A DNA stretch of 64,000 nucleotides from Atrichornis clamosus (taxonomy: Eukaryota > Chordata > Aves > Passeriformes > Menuridae), in assembly GCA_013400975.1 (NCBI GenBank), contig WBMZ01012760.1, positions 243,726-307,725 of the forward strand, written 5' to 3'. The notes beneath the pieces were generated by a model, which had not been told where the DNA came from, ran no database searches, and was given only the letters and a program-made list of their open reading frames with translations. Position 1 is the stretch's first letter, and every line of letters begins with the position of its first letter. Made by a program: the position numbers and the translations under genes. Below are positions 37,881-49,196 of the stretch, in pieces.

Positions 37881-39409
37881 CTGCAAAGAGAAATTATTTT
37901 AAGAAACCTGATTAGTGAAAAATACATTTAAACAGTATCTTACCTTCTAAAATTTACAGATGTCATGAATTATTAGGAATACACACAATAAATCTACAAA
38001 TTCCATTGCTCAACAGAATTATATTTTAGCTGTGCATTTGTAATAACTAATGCACAAGTACTGTGACAACACAGGACATTTCAAGTCCTTCCACAAATAT
38101 CAGGGATCACATGCTTCTTCAAAGGTTGCTCATGGAAAACCTGTTCAAAAAGCCGAGTAAAAGCAATGTTACAAGATGTTCAACCATCCATTTGATTCTA
38201 GGCTAGACCCACAAGGATTTCACACAAAAAAAAATTTAAAAGAAAAAAAAGAAAAAAAAGGAGTATACAGGCAAGAATCCTCTTTTCCTTTTAGCTGCAT
38301 TTATCTTAGAGTAAGTTTATAGGAGGAACTATGCAATGTGAAGCAGCAGAGGACTTGAAAACCTTGACAAACCTTCCCAGTTCTCTGCCTGCTACCAAGC
38401 TGGAATTTAGGGATTTGAGAAATTCAGGAATGTTGCTTCCATTGTAGTCACTGGTTACAAGGTACCAGCAGATGGCAATGCCTAGAAACCAGTTTGGTGC
38501 CTTTGATGTGCATCCTGAACATACAAGGCTTTAATCTTTTACAGTCTTCAGTACAAAAATGCCAGCAAATCAAATACTAGATTTTGTCACAAATAAAGCT
38601 TTCATTTCCCTTACTTATTTTACATTTCAAGATGTTCTGGGAAAAGCTGGGGGGGTTATATGTTGAAGGGAAGGAAAGAGGGACACAAAAAGTAGATTAT
38701 AAACAGTGTTTTCATTCTCAAACATCCCAGCAGTCACAGTATTGATTTAGAAGCAAAGGTAACCTGTTTTAAATCCCTGTGCTCCTCCTCTACCTCACCT
38801 GCCCAGGACTCTTACATGGATTCCAACTTCAATACAAAATTCAGACCCAAATATCAGCAGTTTTCAGCAAAACTGCCAGTTACAAGGTATGTGATGAGCT
38901 TAACTTTTGACAGTATCCACATGTTATCCACACATCCTGGAAGATTACAAGAATTGTAATTCAAATGGGAGGATAATTTTGAAATTACTTTTTTTCCCCA
39001 GAAAAGCCTTCCTTACATGAAACAAACTATTTTTGGACTTGCATGACTCTGTTTTGATTTTTAAAATACAAACCAGTAACTTCTGATCACAGTTTATTTA
39101 AGTCTGCAGCTTTCTAATGAACCTTGAGAATTGAACATGTTCAGTTTGTTCTTGTGTTCTCTCTGTTCTTGACGGTGTGCAAATATTGCAGATAATGGTG
39201 TGCATTTCTAATCTTCAAATATCTGCTAAATTGGCAAAATAACAAATCATTTCTAATGTCTTCAGAATAGATTCCAATGGAAAATAAATATTTTTATGGC
39301 ATTTATGCACTTCTCATAGGTAATGCACAATATTTATCCTCTGGAATACTTTCCAACGAATCTGACAGTGGCACATTCATTTAATGCCCGAGGATAATAG
39401 TTTGGCACA

Positions 39410-39470
39410 GTTACGATATAGTTATATATAGTTATACCTATAGTTATGTATAGTTATACGTAATAGTTTG
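39410..39470 (+). repeat. TATAGTTAT-type imperfect tandem repeat
   Basis: Five tandem variants of TATAGTTAT with 3-4 bp spacers (gatatagttatatatagttatacc, tatagttatgtatagttatacg). Period about 12-13 bp. No function suggested. Confidence 0.75.
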
Positions 39471-42400
39471 ACCACCTTCACTGAACTGAGTGAGGAATTC
39501 CTTTTGAGCAGTAGCTCAAATGTTTTAAACTGAGCAATCTGATAACTACAACACCAGTGGATTTCCACCACCTTAGCCACAATATTTTATAGAGCCCTCA
39601 ATGGCATGATAAATAAGGAAACCCTTTGAAACTTGTAATTTGACAAACTAGTTTATTGACAACCCCAGCTCTTCTAGTGATTCATAAAAAACAAAAATGC
39701 AAATTGTAAAATGTTTATTTTTAAAAATATAGATCCCAACAGTAATTTATAATGAATTAAGATCAGTAACATAGAAAGTAAATCAATAACTGGATAATTT
39801 TTTGCTACCAAAAATGTTTTAGACTTAGAAAAGTGAAACTCGCGGGGGAAAAAAAAGTGATTTTTTTTATGCTTCCCAAGAAACCAGCCAGGATAGAAGT
39901 GGAGCTGTCACCATTCCCTCAGAGGCAGGTGCAGACCAAGAGGATAAAAAGGACACTCAAATACTACATAAAGTGTATTTTCCATCAGCCTGTTCCTGGA
40001 AAAGCTGCACTGTGCTGCTTCTGTGTCCTCCTGGCAGGCCTCCAGGCAGGGAGCACCACAGCCATCCCCTCCATCATGCAGACAAGTCATTACTCACTGC
40101 CACACTCTCTACCCTGAGGAAACATCAGCTGAATCACAGCAGGAGCTACACACAGGCTGCTCTGGTTAGGAAATAAGAATTCATTAGACACACGTGGTGT
40201 GGTGACCACAAGGAAATGAGGCAGCAGCTGTGTCAAAAAACATGGACAAGTTTTTCCAATCTTCAGCGACCTATTACCAAGAAAAGAGAAAAGCTAGGGA
40301 TAGTTTAGCAACCAAGAACTACTGAAACATATGAAAAAAATAGATTTTGCACTGACAGATGTGGTGTCTACTCCTTCCATCCTTTTTGTTGCATCCCAAG
40401 ACCAGACAAAATGTGATGGTCTGCCTTGAAGACTGACCTTCCAGCTTTCCTCCTTACGTTGTCTCAAAGCGGGACAAATGCCAGCTACATTCACTGTAAA
40501 AACTGCAACAGTTCTTTCAACTAACCACCAAAAAAAGAAGCCCTGAGTGCCTCAAATTCACTGTCAAAACCACACCAGGCCCCTCAGAATCCAAGTCTAG
40601 CAGCAAGACAGCACATCACCACTGGCTGCTGAAATGCAGGACCTGTGTTTGTGATATGAAAGCTCCTTGGATCACCAGAGGCACGGTCAATTACGGTCTT
40701 GCATTCCTGCACGCTGCTGAAAGCAAATCACTGAGTGCAACAAAAGGACTGGAAGTAAGGGAAATACAACTCACCCAGCTCAAGGGAAGATATTAATTCA
40801 GCGGGAATAATGCTCACGATACAGAATTTCTGAGGAATAACATTTCTCTGTTTAAAATCGATCAACAAATACATCTTTCTCCTCAGCTGTCAATCACACA
40901 AAACTGTGCTGCAACTGAGGGACATGAGAAACCATATGTACAGCTGCCTCCAAAATGTGATTGCCAGCACATGAAAATATGCAATATCAATAGGAGACAT
41001 TGACATTAAAGATGTGACAGCCAGAAAGTAGAAAACGTAAATGAGAGCTTGGCATCACGAAAAGAAAACGGAGCAAGTCACTCATTTTGATTTGCGCTCA
41101 GCGTTCAACCTGATTCTCAGAAATGCTGCTCTCCTTCATCAGGATGCATTCGGAAAATATGGAATTCATGAGATGACAGGTCAAAAAAACCAGTCTGGCC
41201 AGGCTGTCATCAGCTGGCAAGTCCAGACCAATGGCACGGGAACAGATTCCAGCAGCACCCACAATGTTTCCGTTATCAAACTGAAGATAAAAAGAACAAA
41301 GACCAACTATAAACAGAAAGCAGCAATGAACAATCAGGCACAAAATGGGATACAGAATAGTGCTTGTGAAAAGTTGCAAAGGAAAACCTGCAATATATCT
41401 GAGGCCATGGATGGCAGCACAGACTGGAAACAAGTGAAAATAGAGGCATTCTGGGCAAAAATGGTACTCAGGCTGCAGTTGTGACTACTGAATTCCAACT
41501 TTTGTAAGGCAAAAAATTGCACAAACTAAACAAAGTGTCTTATCTGAGAAGGAAAAGCACTAAAGGAAAAGATTCTTAATCCTAGGAGCCAATGAATAAT
41601 AATAAAAAAGGAAAGAAAAGATACAAGATTATAAAAAGCAATGTAGACATGGAATACCAAAAAGTAGCTACAACTTACGGTGCTGTTATACCAAACTGCC
41701 ACTTACCAACAAAATTTTGCATGGAAAGCCCAATATAATTTAAAAAAACAAACTAGGGAGGGAAGAATCAGTAAATGTTCATTATTGCAGTGGAGCAGCA
41801 AAACAGATGGGTGGAAAGCACCTCAGAGAAGTTTTCAGCACACCCCAAACCACCTCAGCATCAGACTTTAAAATACATGAATCTAAGCATTTTGCCTTTA
41901 CACGTAACCCGGAGGGAGCACGTAAGCACAGGGTAAAACAAAAGAGTGGAGCAACCACCTTGTGTTGATAATAAAATGATGAAAATATTCCTGAAAACAA
42001 CTGGCTGACAGAACTGTTCTCAATTTCTGCGCAAAAGAGCAATTTTAAGCACAAAACATCATCACCGTCAGAGCATCATACAAAAGGAGATTTTCTTGAC
42101 AACAGCTACTGAAGAACCAGACTCATCTGAGTCATAGGCAGCATCCCTTGTGATGTGTTCTACATGGGCTGGAAAAGGAAATGGATACAAGATGACTGAT
42201 CCTGGATTCAGACCAAATAATACATGCCAGATAATACAGCTTTTTTACCCACTCTCCTATGCACATATTTGTGAATGTGGAGGGCTTGCTGTGCTCTCCG
42301 TTCCCTCAGTAATTTTACTGAGCTCAGGAAGTCTTTCAGGCACACATTTAAATATTCTCCACCCTCCTGCGAGAAGGATGACACATTGAATACAGGTCAT

Positions 42401-44114
42401 GCACAGAAGCAATAAGAAATTACTGTTTCTACAAAGTATTGTTTCAATAAATTGGGTTATCACCCGAACTGAAAAGGAGACAAAAAGGAATTGATGTAAG
42501 AACTGAAAAGCAATTGTTTTTAAGGGCTCTGTATGAACTTGTCAAGGTTCACATTATCTTCAAAGGAGAATAAAAGGGCAACAAGACAGACTTCCTACAA
42601 TGGGGGATAATTTTTAAAGTTTTCCATAGCAGCACATCCTACTTGTGATGCTTATCTCATACCTGCAATGAAATAAAGGCAATTTATACCACAGTCACTA
42701 CAGGTGAGAAAACTTTACTCCTAGTGAGTTTGGCTAAGGGCTTAAAGCTTCCCAGTGGGTTGAACTTTATCGGAAACCCTAAACTTGTCTTCCTTTAAAC
42801 AAATATACTCTTGATCATACTTCCTAAAAACCAAAAAAAGCATAAAACTAAATTATGTTATTTCATGCTTCTTTGATTAAACAGACTATTTTAAACACCT
42901 TGTATGTTAAATTAATTATAATTATACAGGAAATGGGGTGTATGTTTGCCATACAACAGCTCAAACTATGATCTTCTGCACAGTTTGCTACACTACATTT
43001 AAGCCACCAGTCTTCCTGACTGCTAACCTGAATTTCACTTTCCTGAACAAAGAGCTTCTGGGTTGATAAATTAAATCAGAAATAGCTCATCTGCTATGGA
43101 ACCATTTAAAACAATTCAGTTACTTTTCATTAAGCATTTATTGAAAAGGAAAAAAACCAAAATACAAAAAGTAAAGAAATAAAAATTAACAAATGAAACA
43201 AACACGAAAATGCTTTTTCATTTCCTGCATAAAATTAATTTTAAAAAAAGAACTGTCTCAGTAGTGTCAATAAATAACTTATTATTGGTCTAAAGAATAC
43301 AGTAAAGAAATAACAGGGCTTCAGGAAGTGAATATCTCCGGTTTTAACAGCAGAGTAAACCTAGCAAGAAAAGCTGATGTTTCCATTCTATTTCCATGGC
43401 TCTATTCCTTGACACGGTCACAGATAGAGCAAGCTGGTAAGATCATCAAAAAAGTAGCTCCAGAACCTCACCTGAGGGCACACTGTCAGAACAGCCCTTC
43501 CCTGTCAGGCTGCAGACAGCCCATCTCTATCATTCTAAAAATGAACTTAATTAGGAAGAAAGGGATAGTTTCATCTGAGATAGATCTTCGATGGCAGCAC
43601 GGTATGATGGAGATCTTAAGTGTCAGCACGGAGTGATGGATGGAGCACACAGCCATGGACTGAACGTGTTTTTACACTCATCTTTGAAATTAAAAAAGTC
43701 TGATGCCTACCTCTGGAAATCCCGACAACAGCATTCAAGGGGACCCAGGGTTATTTAGATAATTAATAATGAGCTTGGACAAGTTGTGGTTCTAGACAGA
43801 ATCAGTAACTCCCAAGACCTTTTCCAGGATGACACTGTTATTCCTATCACAGCACTGGTGGAAGACGATGATTTGCTTACTTACAAAATTACAACACCAA
43901 AATTCTATAAGTTTATGCTCCTAACATTCCAGACACTGAATTTTACACATTCAACCATAAAAGAAACACAACTGAAGAATTCCTCGAGAGGAATTTGGGC
44001 TGAAGATTTCTAACACATAAGGAACATCCAAGGTATCTTTTTAATTAAAAAAAAACCCTTTGATTTTCCTTTTTTAAATTAATCAGACATTTTTTAGCAA
44101 ATGAAAAGTCTTTT

Positions 44115-44205
44115 CAATCCCTTCTGTAAAATGAGAGAGATTAAATATTTAGTTGAAAAATACCTATCTCCATCCCATAGGGATGTGAAACAATAAAATA
44201 CATTC
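44115..44205 (-). mobile_element. Possible MIR SINE remnant (reverse)
   Basis: TTCTGTAAAATGAGAGAGAT, followed by TACCTATCTCCATCCCATAG and GGATGTGAAA, follows the reverse MIR pattern (tctgtaaaatgggaataat ... acctacctcatagggttgttgtgagga). Heavily diverged, as expected for an amniote-age element. Confidence 0.45.
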
Positions 44206-45052
44206 ATAGGTTCACAAGTTAGTTGGCAAATGACTCCTCTAAGAAAATCAGAAAAGGGTCTTCTTATCCTGCCTGATGTTTCCAGTATAAGCAGCGAAGA
44301 GATGGCAGAGAATAAAATAGTGATTTCATGTCATTGTAAAAACCATGGAACAGTTTGATGCCACCTTTTATTCTTCCTCCACACTGTGCTAGTTCCTCTG
44401 GGTAGAAGTTTGAGAAACAACACCATGTAGTAAACGCTCAGCAGCAAAGGAGGAACGACAGATTTCTTTGTGCTTCTCTTTCCTCATCTTTACGCTCTAA
44501 AAGCCACACACTCCCTAACAAGGATGTCTTTTGTGTGGCAGGGTGACAGAGAAAGACAGCAAATATTGTAAAGAGAGAGAATGTGATGACCTCTTGCGAG
44601 ACCCCAGTCTAGTGTCAGTCACAAACTTTATCATGAGAAGAGGAACAAGAGAAGCCAGTGGGGTTCTACATGTATGAGGCTTTCACAGGGTTAACATGGG
44701 AGTTTTTAATTCAGTCTTCATCTTCTGATGAGATTATAGGTTCCTAATTCTCTTTCCTCTACCCAAATGTCTCCGAATGCAGATCAGACAGATATTTTGC
44801 TTTATGATCAAGCTAACATACTAAATCCACTCTCTTGGAAGGGAAGGTGCTTTTGGCTCAGGCAATCAGTCAGATAAACCACTGGGGTACAAAGTGTAGA
44901 CATCAAAAGAAAACACAACATAAATTTTGTCTGTATTACATCAAAAAAAAAAAAAAAAGAAAAAGAAAAGAGAACAGATCTACTGCAGATTGAAGCCAGC
45001 AAAGCTCATCATTTAATTTAACTTTTTTTAATTGCAATGCAATCTGCCTTAC

Positions 45053-45256
45053 CGTTTGCTGCAGGTCAGGTATTATAATTCGAATCACTAAAGTGTTGCT
45101 CTGACTGTCTTCCATTCTGCTGCTTGGCTTTTCTGCAGTTGCTCTAATTGTGTCATAAATAGTTTCTTCTTTGGAGCTGTCTGATTCAGATTCAATAGAA
45201 TAGTCAGAGAAGCTTTGTGCCATTTCATCTTCACTTGATGTTGGGCTACGAGGCAT
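45053..45256 (-). CDS. SHANK2: SHANK2 coding exon 1: N-terminus and start of SPN domain
   Basis: Encodes residues 1-68 of SHANK2, the scaffold that organises postsynaptic glutamate-receptor complexes and apical epithelial complexes. It begins MPRSPTSSEDEMAQSFSDYS, a signature of the long ankyrin-containing SHANK2 form. Residues 1-50 are acidic and Ser-rich. The SPN (Shank/ProSAP N-terminal) ubiquitin-like fold starts around TLVIRIIIPDLQQT (55-68). R59 sits where SHANK3 has R12, a residue known to contact Ras/Rap GTPases. The linker at about 41-54 appears to differ from the Gly/Ala-rich mammalian one (from memory). The exon is 204 nt, ends phase 0, and its donor is AACG|GTAAGG. Confidence 0.97.
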
Positions 45257-45272
45257 GTTCAAGTTCTTTAGC
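45257..45272 (-). other. SHANK2: SHANK2 5' UTR part of start-codon exon
   Basis: The acceptor on the minus strand is a pyrimidine-rich tract ending TGTTGGCAG, followed by 16 untranslated bases and the ATG. The leader sequence GAACATG has A at -3 (AAC ATG), a favourable Kozak position. An in-frame ATG about 16 codons further upstream belongs to intron sequence and is discarded, because the acceptor lies between it and the conserved MPRSP start. Confidence 0.85.
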
Positions 45273-46334
45273 CTGCCAACACAAAGGAGAGAAAGAAAAA
45301 ACACAAGTTACAGTTCAAGTCTTAAAAATGAATCAGCTACAAGTTGGTTTTTTTCTTGGAAATAACATGCTTTTAACAAGGAAGTTTTATGGTTTATCCT
45401 CCTTTTATTTCTTCCTGTCAATTATGTGGGTAAGCAGAGTGTAAAGGAAATAAATCTGGCTACCAATTCACTACAAAAGAGGAAGGACGGGAGAAGGAAA
45501 AAAGAGTAATGAAAAAGAAGATGACCTTTTTTCCCAGGCACACCCAACCTCCCAAAGGATCCAGAAAAAACAGCATAATTACCCAGTCCTGTGCTAACCA
45601 GCACTGCTGTAAACTGTACTTAGAACTAGGTCTGGCTTTGAAGCCTACTCCTCCCAGTGAAAAGACATTTCAGGAAATTAATATAAATGCTAAACTAACA
45701 TCATCCTGTACATCAAGAAACTGCACAGGTGAGGCTTTAATAAAAGTCAGTATTCTCAAAGAGAGGAACCAACCAAAAAATGAAACCCTTCAGGGAGCCA
45801 GACAGACACAGATGCTGCTCTGTGGTTTGTGGCTCACAAAACATCTTTTCATATCAACACTACCCAAATCTGTCTATTAGACATACTCAGAGTTTAGAAA
45901 CAATTTTCATCTGTGATATAGATTAGGCTAAAATGAAAGTAATGCTTATTCCAAACTAAAGGCATTTGTAATCAGAGGTCTCACACTAAGAACAGCAGAA
46001 CGTTTTCCTTCTGAGTTTTTCCAGCTACAACAACAAAAGAATTTTTCTTGCACCACAAACTCAAAAGTTTCTCCAGGATATGAAAATTATTATTCTATGG
46101 AAAAACAGAGACAAAATTTACAGTGGAAAAAACTGAGAAGACCAACAATAAACTTTGCTTGGAAATCATACACTTCTTCAGTTTTAAGAGACTAGAAAAA
46201 TGTACCATTTTTTTTTCCACGAGAAATCTTCCAAGGCACCTTCCCTGCTTTTTAATGAAAAATCAAAAACTCAGTTAAAATAAAAATAAAATAAAAAATA
46301 ACAAACAAACAAGCAATTCCACTGTCAGCTCACA

Positions 46335-46425
46335 TTTAAAAAGAGACATTAAAGCAAAAGTGAAGCACAGAAGGGTGAAGTGACTTGACCAAGGTCACTC
46401 ACAAACCAGGTGACTGCACTGAGAT
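46335..46425 (+). mobile_element. MIR-like SINE remnant
   Basis: TGAAGCACAGAAGGGTGAAG then TGACTTGACCAAGGTCACTC matches the MIR core (gaggcacagagaggttaagtgacttgcccaaggtcacac). Plus orientation. Confidence 0.65.
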
Positions 46426-47709
46426 ATCCAAATATATGTTTTCTCTAGTGGTCTCTCAGCCAGACGCCCCCAAGTAAATAAAGTCAAACAACAGTGAGGA
46501 CCAAGAGAACATTTTTTTACCACTGTGTTTAACTATTTAGTTTAAGCCAATTTAGTTGAAGTCATTCCCTCCTCACCACTTGGTCATTGTCACAGCAGTG
46601 ATTCCAGAGGAGGGCCCAAAGGCTGCCATTCCCATTTCCCATTCTAAGGTGGCCAAAATTTGGCTGGGCAGCAGTGAGTCCGGCCTGAGGCTGGGGGTCA
46701 AGGACAAGCACTCCCAAAGCACATCACAGCCCCACATCATCAAGCCTTACTGTTATTTCTGATGAAGGATAATTCCAGTGTTGTTACCCTCAGCTATAAT
46801 CATTAATGAAGACAAAACCAGAGCATTCAAAAATCTGAAAGCATGCCAGTTCACAGCAGCTTAATGCAAGGCTCTATTTAAAAAGGAAAACTCTGGAGGG
46901 AGTATTTCATTTTTCTGCTGCTTCACTGAGCTGTAGATTAATGCTGCTCTCCAAAGCACCTTAAGTCAATAAAAAGCATAAACATTTCAAAGGCGTCCTT
47001 ATTTATCTGCCAATGCTAAAACACGTGAACCCAAAATACAGCACGGCAACACACGGTGTTTGAGGGCAGAAGAGGTACAGGCCAGTGAGCGTGAGCAAAG
47101 AGACAAAGCCCATCACATTTTGTGTCTCTCCCTAAAGCCATTTGAGAGTGCAACATATTCCAGGGCAAAGGATTCGACAGAGAGCAGTAAGCTGCAATTA
47201 TACAGCATCCAAATAATGAGCTGAGTTAGGGAAAAAAAACCCACCTTCCCCAGGTTTTGGCAAGTGGATTTTCATGCAAAAACTACCCAGGAATATCTCA
47301 TTACAGAATAAGAAAGGGAAATCACCAGCTGAAGAACCAACTCCCAGGAATCAAGCCCCTAAGTTTAATAACTAGTGGGACAAAACTCCTTGGAGTCTCA
47401 TCAACAAGGCACAAGTCACCTACGTTTCTGGAATGCAAATTAAAATAAAATAATGCACAAGTAACCATGGAAAGGATAATTAAAGTCTGTATCCACAGTG
47501 GCAAGAAGAACAGGATATGAGCCCCACCAGCACAATGGAGAAGCAGATCATTTAAAGATGATTTTTTAAACAAGACAATTCTAATACAAAAGAAACTGGC
47601 AATTTGGCTCAGGTTGTGTGCAGGTGGAAGATACCACCATTTGTTAACCAGAGACACTCACTATCACAGCTCCCACAGGGAAGATGTTATATTTTAGCAA
47701 CTGTTTCAC

Positions 47710-47757
47710 TTTTTTCCCAGTGATATTTTCGCAGTGATTTTTCCCAGTGATTTTTCC
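47710..47757 (+). repeat. 14-bp tandem repeat, about three copies
   Basis: TTTTTCCCAGTGAT, ATTTTCGCAGTGAT and TTTTTCCCAGTGAT follow one another with little divergence. Confidence 0.8.
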
Positions 47758-49107
47758 ACAACCAAACCTATTACCTCAGGAAGAGTAAGGCAGGTTGCCT
47801 GGCTTACTAATTAATACTTGTATAAGCCAATGATAATACAGCATTCCAAGTTCCTAATTCCTAGCTGGCAATTCATTGGTTCAACAGAACTAAAATATAG
47901 ATTAGGTTTATCTGACATGAGTGTTTGAGATGCCTTCTTTCCTTTTCTTAAGAAAAAATAAAATAAAGGGCAACAGATGATAGGATTCCTACAGTTAAAT
48001 CTATGGTATTTTGTAGCATCAGCAGATGCTTTTGGTGAGGAGAAATGCTGAGTGCAGACAAGCTTCTCTGTAAATGAGTAAAAACAGATGTCAAATCATC
48101 TTGGAAATAAATTCACAATGAAAACTGTCATCCCAACAGGGTTTGGCTCCACCTCCTGTCCTCCGTCCACACTTCCCAATTCCTGGACATGCAGTGTGTC
48201 CCAGCCCCAGACTCTGCCCTGCCCTGCCCCTGCACACCCCCTAACCAAGGCCGGTTAAACAACCCTCCTGACACAGCAAGGCCACAGAAAAGCTGGAAGA
48301 TGAAAGACTGGCAGGATGGCTGTATGCTCCCCTTCTGACTGCACTTTTCCCTCAGCACCTTGCCCTTTAGCTCGGAGGGAGCACCGGGATGTTTACCCAG
48401 CCTCTGGGGTTGTTGCCGGGTGTTGTTTCTCAGACCAACAGCACAGATGAAATAAGCTGAGCTCAGATTGCTGCTTTCCACTTCCAGATACTATTTTTAG
48501 ATTTATATTTTCTCTATCCAGCCCACAGCTTTCACAAAATCTGCAGGAATTTCTTATTCTGCCATTTGCTGCCACTGCACCATTGAGGAGAGCTTAAAAC
48601 AGTCTAAATAGTGTGACTATCAAACTGCCTTTTTCACTAAAACAGAATTTAAAAAAAAACACTAAGAGAACATTGTAAAAGGCTGGAATTAAACAGTGCA
48701 CAGGTTATCAAAAAGGAAAAAATTCAACTCCCAGAGCTTGCACTCTGTCTAAAAGGTGTGTTCCAGTGCATGAAAACAGACACAGCAGGGAAAAAATGCA
48801 AAAGCAGTGACAGACTGATCCATTTTTTTGGAGCCTTCAGGTTGTTAAACATCATACAAAATGAATGTTTTAAATACATGTGTTTATATTTATTTTTAAG
48901 TACCTTAAATATTATAAACTTGATATGAAAGGGTTTAAAATACCGTCGATAGGGACACTGAACAGGGGATCTTCATTGAACACACATGTATTAAGAGATA
49001 AACCCACTACAAAAATCATGCTTTAAAATCTTCAGCTTAATTACAGCTATGTGCAATTTTGTTGATCCTCCAAAGTAACAAACCCTCCTGTCTTGTTTCT
49101 CCCTAAA

Positions 49108-49196
49108 ACTCAGCTGAAGCACATGCACAGGGTGCCTTGTCCAAGGCCACGTCTCAGAGCAAGGTTTCAAATTCAAGGGTCACTGGCTCCCAGTCA
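49108..49196 (+). mobile_element. MIR-like SINE remnant
   Basis: AACTCAGCTGAAGCACATGC, CTTGTCCAAGGCCACGTCTC and GTTTCAAATTCAAGGGTCAC, ending GGCTCCCAGTC, keep the order of MIR (aactgaggcacagag ... cttgcccaaggtcacacagc ... attcaaacccaggtctg ... ctcc). Confidence 0.6.

Larger units (their letters stand above)
37881..45052 (-). other. SHANK2 intron between coding exons 1 and 2 (7.2 kb)
   Basis: Contains an AT-rich tandem array at 39410-39470, a possible reverse MIR remnant at 44115-44205 and an A-rich run at 44943-44970, about 80 bp downstream of the exon 1 donor. A 147-codon plus-strand open frame at 41041-41484 has no recognisable domain and is probably chance. Confidence 0.85.

Noticed and set aside
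41041..41484. 147-codon plus-strand open frame
   Set aside because: No domain and no splice context. Composition follows the local A-rich sequence.
44943..44970. A-rich runs (also 37254-37278 and 62347-62370) as retrocopy poly-A tails
   Set aside because: No target-site duplications or cDNA-like sequence next to them; treated as simple repeats.
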